Below, one piece after another: positions 45,466 to 56,007 of a stretch of DNA of 64,000 nucleotides. The notes below the pieces were generated by a model, which saw nothing but the letters and a program-made list of their open reading frames with translations, was not told where the DNA came from and made no database searches. Made by a program: the position numbers and the translations under genes. The first letter of the stretch is position 1. Each line of letters starts with the position of its first letter. Origin of the DNA: an uncultured Clostridia bacterium (lineage in GTDB: Bacteria; Bacillota; Clostridia; Oscillospirales; CAG-272); contig CAOKAC010000008.1 of assembly GCA_948466345.1 (NCBI GenBank), positions 1 through 64,000 on the forward strand. The letters are read 5' to 3'.

Positions 45466-45516
45466 ATACGACTCCAAATTTCATTTTAATCCAGTATATG
45501 CAAAGAATAGAGAGCC

Positions 45517-46389
45517 TCATTCCTTTGGCGTGCTTATATCTCCTGCGGGATTATCAACCCGAACGATGAGTCCGTCTTCAAAATATCCGGTATAGGTTCT
45601 GCCGTCCGGCCAGGTATAAGTGCCCTTCCCCCACAGCGTATTATTTTGAAACTGCCCGGTATAGGTTTCTCCGTTGGCCCAGGTGTACTTTCCATCACCC
45701 CACCGCTGATCGGCGCGAAATTCTCCTTCGTATACGCTGCCGTCGGCATAGGTGTATACGCCGTGCCCTTCCTTTGCACCCTTTGCGTAAGCACCTGTAT
45801 AGGAGGCTCCATCCGCCATAGTATGGGTGCCTTCTCCATCTTTCAAGTCATTTTTAAAGGTACCGGTATACGTGCTTCCATCCGCCCAGGTGTAGGTTCC
45901 CTGTCCGGATTTGTTTCCATTTTCATATTCCCCTTCGTATACGTCTCCGTTGGAGTAAGTGCATTTTCCATGGCCGTGCTGCCGGTCTTCGTAAAAGGAC
46001 CCTTCATACACATCTCCATTTTCTCGGGTCAGCTTGCCGTCTCCGTGTTTGACCAGATGCTTTACTTCCCCTTCGTATACATCTCCATTGGAATATTCCA
46101 ATGTACCGTCTTCCCCGTTATAGGTAGCGGTAAGGCCCTTTACCGCGTCATCGCCGCCATAAGAGATACGACCAGCAGCGGGCATGCCGTCCCCGGTTAA
46201 AATACCCACAAAGGATACGGAAAAGCCGGTTTCAAAGCGGTATTTTACATAACGGATGCCAAAAAGATATAAAACACCAAGAATCAAAGCGGCGCTAATA
46301 ATAATGGATACGCCGATAATAATAAAATTGGTGCGGGCTTGAAAACCCGTTTTCATTTTGCGTTTTGTTTCTTTAGATTGAGCAGCCAT
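45517..46389 (-). CDS. Membrane-anchored MORN-repeat protein
   Basis: 290 residues: cytoplasmic basic start (KETKRKMKTGFQ), one membrane helix (FIIIGVSIIISAALILGVLYLFG), then eight 23-residue MORN repeats from about residue 95 to 275 of the form YxNGDVYEGEYxxGxxxGxG. MORN repeats build a beta-sheet rod; in bacteria they are poorly understood and may bind lipids or support protein assembly. The domain would lie outside the membrane. It is 23 bp after the next gene upstream and 51 bp before cysE. Confidence 0.9.
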   Translation of the reverse strand: MAAQSKETKRKMKTGFQARTNFIIIGVSIIISAALILGVLYLFGIRYVKYRFETGFSVSFVGILTGDGMPAAGRISYGGDDAVKGLTATYNGEDGTLEYSNGDVYEGEVKHLVKHGDGKLTRENGDVYEGSFYEDRQHGHGKCTYSNGDVYEGEYENGNKSGQGTYTWADGSTYTGTFKNDLKDGEGTHTMADGASYTGAYAKGAKEGHGVYTYADGSVYEGEFRADQRWGDGKYTWANGETYTGQFQNNTLWGKGTYTWPDGRTYTGYFEDGLIVRVDNPAGDISTPKE

Positions 46390-46412
46390 GACGGCCTCCT
46401 TTTACACCGGTT

Positions 46413-46994
46413 TTACAGGTCCTTCCAGGCAGAAATCATATTGTCCGTCATCTCTAACAGTTCCGGAATAAAAATTGTAGCTAGGATGGCGATGACAAGC
46501 AGCAGAATACCGCCCACTAGGATGAAAGCAGGAGAGCTTCCCTTTTTTGTATAGCGGACCTGCGCGTGGTATTTTTTCTCTTCCAGAACATACAGCCGCG
46601 CACGGTCTATATCTAGCTTAGGCTTTTTCTCTGCCGATCCGGTAAAAAAGCGACGAAGCGTGCGGCTCCATTTTTTCCCAGGCTTTGCAGGGATTAGACA
46701 TTGGTCCCTATTTGCAACGGCAATGCATTTGCGAAGTACCTTCCTGTCCTGGAGAGCACGTCGGCGGCCCCATTTAGAAGAAAGCCCTAGCTCCTCCAGC
46801 GTTTTTGCACGCTCCGGAGACAGACCTTCCGTATCAAGAAGGGCACGCACCACACCGCCCAAATACCGCTTGTTATATATGGAAAGGATTCCGCCCACAA
46901 GCATACCGGCGCAAAGACCCCAAATAATTACGGCAAGGGACATGGTAGAGTTTTTAAAAGAAAAGTTGATATATAATAATACATCCGGCAGCAT
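46413..46994 (-). CDS. Two-helix membrane protein of unknown function
   Basis: About 193 residues from the ATG at 46994 (GGAGGG upstream). Helices near 17-38 (SLAVIIWGLCAGMLVGGIL) and at the C-terminus (PAFILVGGILLLVIAILATIF) enclose a ~110-residue basic cytoplasmic domain (LLDTEGLSPERAKTLEELGL, KWSRTLRRFF). No family recognised. The pairing with the MORN protein behind it hints at a shared membrane role; this is only context. Confidence 0.75.
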   Translation of the reverse strand: MLPDVLLYINFSFKNSTMSLAVIIWGLCAGMLVGGILSIYNKRYLGGVVRALLDTEGLSPERAKTLEELGLSSKWGRRRALQDRKVLRKCIAVANRDQCLIPAKPGKKWSRTLRRFFTGSAEKKPKLDIDRARLYVLEEKKYHAQVRYTKKGSSPAFILVGGILLLVIAILATIFIPELLEMTDNMISAWKDL

Positions 46995-47065
46995 AGGAAT
47001 TCCCTCCTTGATCATTGGGATGAACATATGCGGAAGACCAATTTACATAGTCTCCGTACAAACGA

Positions 47066-48352
47066 TTAGTTCTTTTTCAAAACGTCCACGCCCAGATATT
47101 TACGAAGTACCGGAGGAACAGTCACGCTTCCATCTGCATTTTGATTCTGCTCCACAATAGCAGGTAAAATCCGGCTGGTGGCCAGTCCGGATCCGTTCAG
47201 AGTGTGCACAAATTCCGTAGCACCGCCGCTGTCCCGCTTAAACCGGATACTTCCACGGCGCGCCTGATAATCTCTGGCATTGGACACAGAAGAAACTTCC
47301 TTGTATCCATCCATGGAGGGAATGTGAATTTCAATATCATATGTCCGGGCCATAGATGCAGAGCAGTCTGCAGCCGCAAGCTTTACGGTACGGAAGTGGA
47401 AGCCCAGTCCCTTTACAAGCGCTTCTGCTTTGCCTACCAGTTCTTCAAAAGCCGCATCGGAATCTTCCGGTCGGGTATACTGCACCATTTCCACCTTATT
47501 GAACTGGTGTCCCCGTACCATGCCCCGTTCGTCTGTCCGATAGGAACCTGCCTCTCTGCGGAAACAGGGAGTGTAGGAGATATATTTTCTAGGAAGCTCC
47601 GCTTCCGTGAGAATCTCATCCCGGTGCAGGGAGACCAGAGCCGTCTCAGCGGTGGGGAGCATAAAGCGCCGCCGCTCATCTTCTGCATTTTCCAGCCAGT
47701 ACACCTCGTCTTTGAATTTTGGAAACTGCCCGGCAGTCAGTCCGCATTCGTATCCCAGCATATGAGGAACCAAAACCAATTCGTATCCATCAGCAAGATG
47801 CGTATCGATAAAATAATTCAGCAGCGCCCATTCCAGCCGGGCACCCATTCCCCGATAAATCCAAAATCCGTTTCCGGAAAGCTTTGTTCCCCGCTTATAG
47901 TCGATCAGCCCCAAATCGGTACACAAATCTACATGGTTTTTCGGCTCAAAGTCAAAGGAGTGGGGATCGCCAAAATAGCGGATCGGTTCGTTATTTTCTT
48001 TGCCGCCGGGCGCCAGATCCGAATCCGGCAGATTGGGCAGACCCAAAAGCAGCGTATTATATTCCGTTTCCACCTGTGACAGCTTTTCATCGCCCTCTTT
48101 AATTTGGGCAGACAGCTCCTTCATGGCGGCAAAAACAGCGGACGGATCCTTACCTTCTTTTTTCATTTGGGGAATCTGTTTGGATACCCGGTTCTGTTCA
48201 GCTTTTTTTGCTTCATTTCCTCCGATAATCTCCCGACGCAGGGCATCCAGCTCTAGGATTCGGGCAATATCTTCTCCGGCGTCTGTTCCTTTGGCTGCCA
48301 GTCGGCGGATTACCTCTTCCGGGTTTTCACGGATCAATTTTACGTCAAGCAT
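47066..48352 (-). CDS. serS: Seryl-tRNA synthetase
   Basis: 428 residues. Long N-terminal coiled coil (RREIIGGNEAKKAEQNRVSKQI in part), class II core with GLTAGQFPKF, PTAETALVSLH (motif 2 region), CFRREAGSYRTDERGMVRGHQF in part, and motif 3 LNGSGLATSRILPAIVEQ. It charges tRNA-Ser and Sec tRNA if present. It follows parB by 27 bp, the usual position near parAB in Clostridia. Confidence 0.97.
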   Translation of the reverse strand: MLDVKLIRENPEEVIRRLAAKGTDAGEDIARILELDALRREIIGGNEAKKAEQNRVSKQIPQMKKEGKDPSAVFAAMKELSAQIKEGDEKLSQVETEYNTLLLGLPNLPDSDLAPGGKENNEPIRYFGDPHSFDFEPKNHVDLCTDLGLIDYKRGTKLSGNGFWIYRGMGARLEWALLNYFIDTHLADGYELVLVPHMLGYECGLTAGQFPKFKDEVYWLENAEDERRRFMLPTAETALVSLHRDEILTEAELPRKYISYTPCFRREAGSYRTDERGMVRGHQFNKVEMVQYTRPEDSDAAFEELVGKAEALVKGLGFHFRTVKLAAADCSASMARTYDIEIHIPSMDGYKEVSSVSNARDYQARRGSIRFKRDSGGATEFVHTLNGSGLATSRILPAIVEQNQNADGSVTVPPVLRKYLGVDVLKKN

Positions 48353-48379
48353 AGGTGCAACTCCTCATTCAATATATGT

Positions 48380-49249
48380 TTATTCTTCCGTAATTTTCTT
48401 ACCGCATACGATTTCCAAAAGGGACTCCAAATCGTTTTCGTCGGTATATTCAATAGAAATGGTTTTTCTGGAGCCTTTTGGCGAAATACGGCACCAGCGG
48501 CCGGTAAGTCCGGTTACCTTATGTTCCAGATCCGAAACATAGTTTACCTGCACACCCTCTTCTTTTTTGTGAGAGGAGGGGCGTTTATTCTGGGCTTTTA
48601 CCGCTGCTTCCGTTTCCCGGACAGAGAGATTGCGGGCCACGACTCGCTGCGCCAGGGCTTCAATACTTGTTTTGTCCCGCAGTCCTAGAAGTGCGCGGCA
48701 GTGCCCGGCAGTAAGCCGTCCGTCCTGCAGCATAGCGGCGATACATTCCGGCAGGTCTAAAAGGCGCAGGGAGTTTGCAATGGCGCTGCGGGATTTTCCA
48801 AGCCGTCCGGCTACCTCTTCTTGGGTGAGATCAAACTGAGCCAGCAGTGTTTGATACGCCTGTGCTTCTTCATAAGGATTCAGATCCTCTCGCTGCAGGT
48901 TTTCGATCAGTGCCAGCTGGGCGGTACGTAAATCGTCTGCCTCTAAAATCAAGGCGGGAATTTCCGTCAGTCCTGCCAGCTTGGACGCCCGCCACCGGCG
49001 TTCGCCTGCGATAATCTGATACAGACCATTTTGCCCTTCCCGTACCAAAATCGGTTGGAGCACCCCGTTTGCCGCGATAGAATCAGCCAGCTGGGATAGG
49101 GCTTGGGGATCGAAATGCTGTCTTGGCTGATCGCTTTTTGGCTCTACCTGGGAAAGGCGCAGCGCCACGACGCTGTCCTGTGAGGGAGCAGGGGTGTTGT
49201 CGGAAAAGATCATATCGAGTCCTCTGCCGAGGGCAGGTTTTTTTGCCAT
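48380..49249 (-). CDS. parB: Chromosome partitioning protein ParB
   Basis: 289 residues. CTPase/ParB domain with the Arg patch GERRWRASKLAGL and ENLQREDLNPYEEA, HTH domain (LTQEEVAGRLGKSRSAIANSLRLL in part), and C-terminal dimer domain. It loads onto parS and spreads as a CTP-dependent clamp. A single exact parS is at 42344. It lies 76 bp after parA. Confidence 0.96.
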   Translation of the reverse strand: MAKKPALGRGLDMIFSDNTPAPSQDSVVALRLSQVEPKSDQPRQHFDPQALSQLADSIAANGVLQPILVREGQNGLYQIIAGERRWRASKLAGLTEIPALILEADDLRTAQLALIENLQREDLNPYEEAQAYQTLLAQFDLTQEEVAGRLGKSRSAIANSLRLLDLPECIAAMLQDGRLTAGHCRALLGLRDKTSIEALAQRVVARNLSVRETEAAVKAQNKRPSSHKKEEGVQVNYVSDLEHKVTGLTGRWCRISPKGSRKTISIEYTDENDLESLLEIVCGKKITEE

Positions 49250-49325
49250 ATCTTTACTCCATTCTGCCGCCGGCCGGCGGCATCGTTCGGGGAAAAATCT
49301 CTCTTATGTGAACGAAGCGCAGTTT

Positions 49326-50096
49326 TTATAAAACGCGCCCCACGAGTTCCTTGGCGATTTCCATATAGGCAAGAGATCCCTTGGAATATTTGTCATGATA
49401 GAAAATCGGCTGTCCAAAGCTGGGGGCTTCAGAAAGTTTCACATTGCGTACCACGGGGGTTTTAAACAGCTTGTCCGCATAGTAACGCTTCAGCTCTGCC
49501 AGTACCTGGGTAGAAAGATTCAGGCGCCCGTTGTACATAGTGATGAGGATACCGGTGATGGAAAGAGCGGGATTGTACAACTGCTTCACTTTTTTGATGG
49601 AAATCATCAATTGGGAAAGGCCTTCCAGCGAATAATATTCGCATTGCATCGGAATAACCACACCGTGAGAGCAGGACAGAGCGTTTACGGTAAGCATACC
49701 TAAAGAGGGGGGGCAATCGGTAAAAACAAAGTCGAAATCCTCTCGAACGGCGGAGAGAACGCTGCGCAGGGAATACTCTCGTTTTTCCCGGTCCAGCAGT
49801 TCAATTTCCGCTCCCGCCAGATCCATAGTAGCAGGAAGAAGCCAAAGTCCGTCGAATCGGGTTGGGACAACGGCAGCTGCCGGGGCGCAGCCGCCCAGGA
49901 GGGCATCATACATAGAATAGCGCAGGGATTTTTTGTTTTGGCCTACGCCGCTGGTAGCGTTCCCCTGTGGATCCAAGTCTGCAAGGAGCACACGAAAACC
50001 GAGGCTTGCGACGCAGGCGGCTATATTCACAGCGGAAGTGGTTTTGCCCACACCGCCCTTTTGATTTGCAAATGAGATAATAACAGGTTCGCCCAC
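49326..50096 (-). CDS. parA: Chromosome partitioning ATPase ParA (Soj)
   Basis: 256 residues. Deviant Walker A KGGVGKTTSAVN, and LLADLDPQGNATSG; FVFTDCPPSLGMLTVNAL is Walker B region. GTG start with GGAGG at 7 bases. It moves origins by ParB-stimulated ATP turnover and may modulate DnaA. It has a near-perfect promoter at 50130-50158 and probably heads the transcript parA-parB-serS-...-cysS. Confidence 0.96.
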   Translation of the reverse strand: MGEPVIISFANQKGGVGKTTSAVNIAACVASLGFRVLLADLDPQGNATSGVGQNKKSLRYSMYDALLGGCAPAAAVVPTRFDGLWLLPATMDLAGAEIELLDREKREYSLRSVLSAVREDFDFVFTDCPPSLGMLTVNALSCSHGVVIPMQCEYYSLEGLSQLMISIKKVKQLYNPALSITGILITMYNGRLNLSTQVLAELKRYYADKLFKTPVVRNVKLSEAPSFGQPIFYHDKYSKGSLAYMEIAKELVGRVL

Positions 50097-50129
50097 TACA
50101 CATCCTCCGTATATAAATTCATACCTTAT

Positions 50130-50158
50130 ATTATAAGGCTACCGGGGATTTTTGTCAA
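50130..50158 (-). promoter_or_regulatory. Consensus promoter of parA
   Basis: TTGACA, 17 bp, TATAAT on the minus strand, about 27 bp before the start codon region. Confidence 0.9.
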
Positions 50159-50208
50159 CAGATAGCGTGTGACTTTTGCTCCTCACCTAGGAAAGTTCCT
50201 GCTTACGA

Positions 50209-50240
50209 AAAAAGGGAGGAGAGATACCTCTCTCCTCCGC
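50209..50240 (-). terminator. Terminator after the 80-residue protein gene
   Basis: GGAGGAGAG and CTCTCCTCC form a perfect stem, followed on the minus strand by CCCTTTTTTCG. Confidence 0.85.
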
Positions 50241-50249
50241 AAAATACGT

Positions 50250-50492
50250 TCATTCTCCTACCGGCGTTTTTCCGCCATCCTGGGTATTTTTTGCCGGATA
50301 GCGGGAATATTCTTCCCCTGCAAGGTCAGCCGTAGTCATCCGGGGCCGCAATCCATCCTCCATTTCGTTGGATGGATAAATCTGGGCAGACGCAGGGCCG
50401 TTGGGTTCATCCGGTCCGGTGAAATCCTCCAGACCGTTTACCAAATTTTGTTCGTTTTCAATAGGCTTCGTTTTCTTTTTTCCTTTTTCCAT
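50250..50492 (-). CDS. Small disordered hydrophilic protein
   Basis: 80 residues, with a clear AAGGAGC site before the ATG and its own terminator, so it is likely real. Composition is Pro, Glu, Asn and Gly rich with a lysine-rich start (EKGKKKTKP) and no hydrophobic core. No family recognised. It may be a small spore, cell-surface or regulatory protein, but the sequence does not tell. Confidence 0.6.
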   Translation of the reverse strand: MEKGKKKTKPIENEQNLVNGLEDFTGPDEPNGPASAQIYPSNEMEDGLRPRMTTADLAGEEYSRYPAKNTQDGGKTPVGE

Positions 50493-50620
50493 AGCGGGCT
50501 CCTTTCGGATATTGTAATAGTTTTATTATTTCCCGCTTTTCTGTGTGTATGAAAAAATTTTCAAGAAGACTTTTATGCTCTGCTGCGGCGTTTTCCTTGT
50601 GAAACGTAGGACAGAATGAA

Positions 50621-51346
50621 CTATCCTAAAAATGCTGCGGCGGTGTCCAGGGCAAGACGCATCATATCTATAAAGGAATTCTGCCGTTCCTGGGCCGTAG
50701 TGGCTTCGCCTGTAAGCAAATGGTCGGATACGGTACACAACGCCAGCCCATGCTTGCCTGCTCTGGCAGCGTTCATATACAACGCCGCCGCTTCCATTTC
50801 CACTGCAAGCACACCCATTTTGCTCCAGCGTTCCGTAGAATCCGGATCATCGTGATAAAAAATATCGCTGGAAAGCAGATTGCCCACATGATAAGGCAGA
50901 CCCGCCGCCTTTGCCGCATTTACACAATGTTCCAGCAAACGGTAGCTGGCTAGGGGCGCAAAGGATCCCGGCAGCTGGAAGGTGTGAGAGAAGGCAGAGT
51001 CTGTGCAGGCTCCTTGGCCAATGACGATATCCCGTAACTGGACGCTTTCCTGCATGCTCCCTGCGGAGCCTACGCGAATGATAGCTTCAACGCCGAAAAA
51101 ATTGTACAGCTCATAGCTGTAAATGCCCATGGAGGGCATGCCCATTCCGCTGGCCATTACGGATACCGGACAACTCTGGTAGGAGCCGGTATATCCCTGG
51201 ACACCCCGGACATTGTTAATAAGAATAGGGTTTGTCAGAAAATTTTCTGCAATATATTTTGCCCGCAAAGGATCCCCCGGCATCAATACAACGGGAGCAA
51301 AATCCTTTGGGGATGCGTCAATATGTGGTGTTGGATATGGTTGCAT
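50621..51346 (-). CDS. deoD: Purine nucleoside phosphorylase DeoD-type
   Basis: 241 residues. VLMPGDPLRAKYIAENFL, GMGMPSMGIYSYEL and GLPYHVGNLLSSDIFY in part; VLAVEMEAAALYM is the phosphate and nucleoside site and TVSDHLLTGE near the end carries the catalytic Asp. It splits purine nucleosides with phosphate. Its start lies inside the end of deoC (29-bp overlap), a salvage operon. Confidence 0.95.
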   Translation of the reverse strand: MQPYPTPHIDASPKDFAPVVLMPGDPLRAKYIAENFLTNPILINNVRGVQGYTGSYQSCPVSVMASGMGMPSMGIYSYELYNFFGVEAIIRVGSAGSMQESVQLRDIVIGQGACTDSAFSHTFQLPGSFAPLASYRLLEHCVNAAKAAGLPYHVGNLLSSDIFYHDDPDSTERWSKMGVLAVEMEAAALYMNAARAGKHGLALCTVSDHLLTGEATTAQERQNSFIDMMRLALDTAAAFLG

Positions 51347-52010
51347 TTGTTTCTCCTTTCTGTGCCTGTACCAGTGCGGCGATCACCCGACTGGTACCGA
51401 TTCGGTCTGCTCCCAGACGAATCATTTCTGCCGCATCGGCAGGACCGCTGATCCCGCCGGCAGCTTTAATTTGTTTGCCGTTTTTCATATGCTGTTTCAT
51501 CAGAATTATATCTTCACAGGTGGCGCCGCCGGTAGAAAATCCCGTAGAAGTTTTGATAAAGTCCGCCCCGGAGGAGGATACCACCGTGCACATGCGAATT
51601 TTTTCTTCCGTAGTCAAAAGACAGGTTTCGATGATTACTTTCAGCAGTCTGCCCGCACAGGCGTCTTTCACTGCGTTGATTTCTCGTAGCACCGCGTCGT
51701 CATCGCCGCCCCGCACCCAACCTAGATTGACCACCATGTCGATTTCCGCCGCGCCCGCTTGCACAGCCTGCGCAGCCTCAAAGCATTTCGACTCTGTTGC
51801 GGCATATCCGTTTGGAAATCCGATTACCGTACAGATGGGAATCCTTCCGGCCGCGTATACAGCGGCCTGCCGCACAAAGGAGGGGGGAATGCAGACGGAA
51901 GCAGTGCCGTACAAAATTCCTTCATCACATGCTTTTTGGATATCCGCCCACACGGCGGTTGGCGATAGCTGGGTGTGATCCACCCGATTTAGTATTTCCT
52001 GTAAGTTCAT
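51318..52010 (-). CDS. deoC: Deoxyribose-phosphate aldolase
   Basis: About 230 residues. TIM barrel with IDMVVNLGWVRGG, KVIIETCLLT (catalytic Lys region) and the Schiff-base Lys in DFIKTSTGFSTGGAT. It cleaves deoxyribose 5-phosphate to glyceraldehyde 3-phosphate and acetaldehyde. Two ATGs (52019, 52010) share one GGAG; the second matches the family start better. Promoter at 52050-52077. Confidence 0.94.
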   Translation of the reverse strand: MNLQEILNRVDHTQLSPTAVWADIQKACDEGILYGTASVCIPPSFVRQAAVYAAGRIPICTVIGFPNGYAATESKCFEAAQAVQAGAAEIDMVVNLGWVRGGDDDAVLREINAVKDACAGRLLKVIIETCLLTTEEKIRMCTVVSSSGADFIKTSTGFSTGGATCEDIILMKQHMKNGKQIKAAGGISGPADAAEMIRLGADRIGTSRVIAALVQAQKGETNATISNTTY

Positions 52011-52049
52011 GGCCAGCATATTCTCCGTATAAATTTACTTTCTGATTTT

Positions 52050-52077
52050 ATGATAGCATAAGATGCTTTTTTGTCAA
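52050..52077 (-). promoter_or_regulatory. Promoter of deoC-deoD
   Basis: TTGACA, 16 bp, TATCAT on the minus strand. Confidence 0.65.
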
Positions 52078-52162
52078 CGGCTGCAGGTATAGAATTTTTC
52101 AAATTTGCGCACAATAAGGAACAAAGTTTGATACAGACGAGGAGAAGCGTAGAATTTACAAA

Positions 52163-52280
52163 TGCTCCTTAAAATGGGATCCAATCCATTTTTGTTTCTT
52201 AAAGAAACATTGTCGAATTTTATTATTTGGTGCCAAGCACAAAGCTATTTACAGCTTTGTGCGGCGGAATGGAGATTAAC
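52163..52280 (+). repeat. Structured leader cassette upstream of tepA (copy B)
   Basis: Terminator-like hairpin AAAATGG/CCATTTT (52171-52192) followed by TGTTT; the motif TGTCGAATTTTATT (52211 onward); hairpin GCACAAAGCT/AGCTTTGTGC (52237-52262); then GGCGGAATGGAGATTAAC directly before the ATG. It matches the nth leader (from about 19255) block by block, with different hairpin stems but the same layout. Confidence 0.75.
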
Positions 52281-53063
52281 ATGGGTATAGATATGAGAAG
52301 GCTCCAGGAAAACAGCGCAGACAACAGCGAGGATCTGGAGAATAGCGCCGGAGGAGACAGCGCAGGCAGTGCGGAAAATGAGCAGCTGGATTTTATTATG
52401 AAAAGCGGCAGTGTGATTTCCAAAAAAGACGGGGAAACGATACACTGTCTCACCATTATCGGCCAGGTGGAGGGCCACTTTATTTTGGGAGAGGGGCAAA
52501 AGGCCACCAAGTATGAGCACATCATTCCCCTGCTGGTGTCCATTGAACAGTCGGATGAAATTGATGGACTGCTGCTGGTGTTGAACACTATGGGCGGTGA
52601 TGTGGAAGCAGGACTGGCCATTGCGGAGATGATTGCGGGGATGACCAAACCTACGGTGTCTTTGGTTCTTGGCGGCGGTCACTCCATTGGCGTACCGCTG
52701 GCTGTTTGTGCGAAAAAATCCTTTATTGTGCCGTCTGCTACCATGACCATTCATCCGGTGCGTATGAGCGGCACGGTTGTAGGCGTCCCCCAGACATATT
52801 ATTATTTTGAACGAATGCAGGATCGTATCGTGCGATTTATTACAGAGCATTCCCAAGTGAGTGAAGAAAAATTCCGGGAGCTTTTGATGCGCACCGATCA
52901 GATAGCTACAGATGTAGGTTCTCTCATAGACGGCCGGGAAGCAGTGGAAATCGGGCTTATAGACGGAGCGGGTTCCCTGGCAGATGCTTTGGAAGAGTTG
53001 CGAATGCAGATAAAAACAAAGCAGGAAGAGTCCGCTGCCCAGGGAGAGGGAGATAACGAATAA
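52281..53063 (+). CDS. tepA: ClpP-class protease TepA-like
   Basis: 260 residues from the ATG at 52281. ClpP/crotonase fold: GLLLVLNTMGGDVEAGLAIAE in part, the catalytic Ser in LGGGHSIGVPLAV, His in MTIHPVRMSG, and GSLIDGREAVEIGLID. It matches the TepA/YmfB group, which in Bacillus acts in the cytoplasm and has been linked to protein export and spore protein turnover. The first ~35 residues are acidic and disordered. It stands alone between the leader cassette and a terminator; ftsK/spoIIIE is not adjacent. Confidence 0.9.
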   Translation: MGIDMRRLQENSADNSEDLENSAGGDSAGSAENEQLDFIMKSGSVISKKDGETIHCLTIIGQVEGHFILGEGQKATKYEHIIPLLVSIEQSDEIDGLLLVLNTMGGDVEAGLAIAEMIAGMTKPTVSLVLGGGHSIGVPLAVCAKKSFIVPSATMTIHPVRMSGTVVGVPQTYYYFERMQDRIVRFITEHSQVSEEKFRELLMRTDQIATDVGSLIDGREAVEIGLIDGAGSLADALEELRMQIKTKQEESAAQGEGDNE

Positions 53064-53096
53064 AATAGGCATGCCCTCTGTCTATTATTCTGTAGA

Positions 53097-53129
53097 AACA
53101 CCGCCTAAGCATTTTGCTTAGGCGGTGTT
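53097..53129. terminator. Shared terminator of tepA and pyrG
   Basis: AACACCGCCTAAGC and GCTTAGGCGGTGTT form a perfect 14-bp stem between two convergent genes. Confidence 0.85.
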
Positions 53130-53140
53130 GTAATAGTATT

Positions 53141-54790
<1,650 letters not shown>

Positions 54791-54802
54791 TTATCTTACT
54801 TT

Positions 54803-55927
54803 CTAAGGACGGCGCACCGCCCCAGTGTACATATCTATAATTTCACCAGGCAGTACGTCCCGAAGAAACGTACTGATCCCTGCAAGACGCACGGCTTCCT
54901 CCAGGTTTTTTGGCAGAGTGGGAAGCTTCTTTTCCATATCTGGAAGGGAAAGTCCCCGTCGGATTCCGTCCATGCCTGCAAAAAGCAACAGACCAAAAGC
55001 GATGTAAAGATTAGCAGTCTGGTCTGGTGTATGTAAAAATTCATCGTCCGTCCCCGCCGTCCGGCAGATCCAACGGCTGCCCATTTCTGCTAGCCTTTCA
55101 TAAGACTGATGGGTGGGATGCAGAAAGGCAGTCATATCCCGAATATGCTTTAAAATCCCTGCCCAAAAAGAAGCCGCCCATTTTTTGCCGTTCCTTCCCA
55201 GAGAGAGCCGAATACAAAAATCGTTGCATGGCTGATGTATCAAGGGACGGGGCGTGAAAAACGCGTGCAGGCTGCGCAGTCGTGCCTGTGCCTGCACGGC
55301 AGATTGCAGTGTCATAACCATATCCGCCGCCTCCATGGGACTGGCCGTGTCAAAAACAATTTGATGCTGGCCACTCCCCTGCCCGTGACAGGCAAACAAA
55401 GGCGGGATCCCCATTTTTTCCAGCATGCGACAGATTTCCATACGGAACGATTCTCCCCCAGCACATGGCGCGGCGTCCAAATATCTGCCGTTATCGTGGG
55501 GCTGCCGGACGGGATTTCCCCCCTCGTCCGAAGAAAGCAGATAAAAGGTGCTTTCTGTCTCGATAGAAACAGACAATCCCATGTCACGGGCTGCCTGCTG
55601 CGCCCGGCGCAGGATATACCGTCCGTCTGAGGGAAAAGGCGCGCCGTCTCCATAGCATACATTGCAGTACATACGGGCCATTTTAGGAGTATTTCCCCAC
55701 GGAAGAATCTGTAAAGTTTCAGGAAGGGGAAACAAAAAAAGTCTTTCTTGTATGGAATACATCGGAAAAGCGTCAAAGCAAATTCCCGTGTCCATAGCTC
55801 TGCCAAGCTGGGAGGGCAAAATAGAGATGCTTTTTTCCTGTCCCCAGGCATCAAAAAAAGCAAGACGGACACACTGCACGTCTTCCTGTTTCACATACGC
55901 CAAAGCCTCATCCGCAGTGTACAGCAT
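54803..55927 (-). CDS. Degenerate glutamine synthetase homologue
   Basis: 374 residues, shorter than the ~440 of glutamine synthetase I. Fold signatures remain: RLAFFDAWGQEKSISI, FDAFPMYSIQE, E123-x-E125 in SIETESTFYL, and FLHTPDQTANLYIAFGLLLFAGMDGI. Yet the metal-ligand block reads HGQGSGQHQI (usual HHE...GQHE, both Glu now Gln), the GSGMHxH block is replaced by HQPCNDFCIRL, and the Arg of the ExR block is missing. It is intact but probably not catalytic. A regulatory or ligand-binding role is inference. A 22-bp palindrome lies 58 bp upstream. Confidence 0.8.
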   Translation of the reverse strand: MLYTADEALAYVKQEDVQCVRLAFFDAWGQEKSISILPSQLGRAMDTGICFDAFPMYSIQERLFLFPLPETLQILPWGNTPKMARMYCNVCYGDGAPFPSDGRYILRRAQQAARDMGLSVSIETESTFYLLSSDEGGNPVRQPHDNGRYLDAAPCAGGESFRMEICRMLEKMGIPPLFACHGQGSGQHQIVFDTASPMEAADMVMTLQSAVQAQARLRSLHAFFTPRPLIHQPCNDFCIRLSLGRNGKKWAASFWAGILKHIRDMTAFLHPTHQSYERLAEMGSRWICRTAGTDDEFLHTPDQTANLYIAFGLLLFAGMDGIRRGLSLPDMEKKLPTLPKNLEEAVRLAGISTFLRDVLPGEIIDMYTGAVRRP

Positions 55928-55985
55928 GGAATTGCTTCCTTTCCCTGCCCCGGGATCGGTTTTCGTTTATTTTTAATACCATAAA

Positions 55986-56007
55986 AACAAACGCAGCTGC
56001 GTTTGTT
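55986..56007. promoter_or_regulatory. 22-bp perfect palindrome between divergent genes
   Basis: Centre CAGCTG, arms AACAAACG/CGTTTGTT, next to a TATACAGTATA dyad. It could be an operator for the GS-like gene. Confidence 0.4.

Noticed and set aside
47028..48380. T-box leader for serS
   Set aside because: Only 27 bp separate serS from parB, too short for a T-box.
54803..55927. Functional glutamine synthetase
   Set aside because: Metal and substrate residues are lost at several blocks, so the name would mislead.
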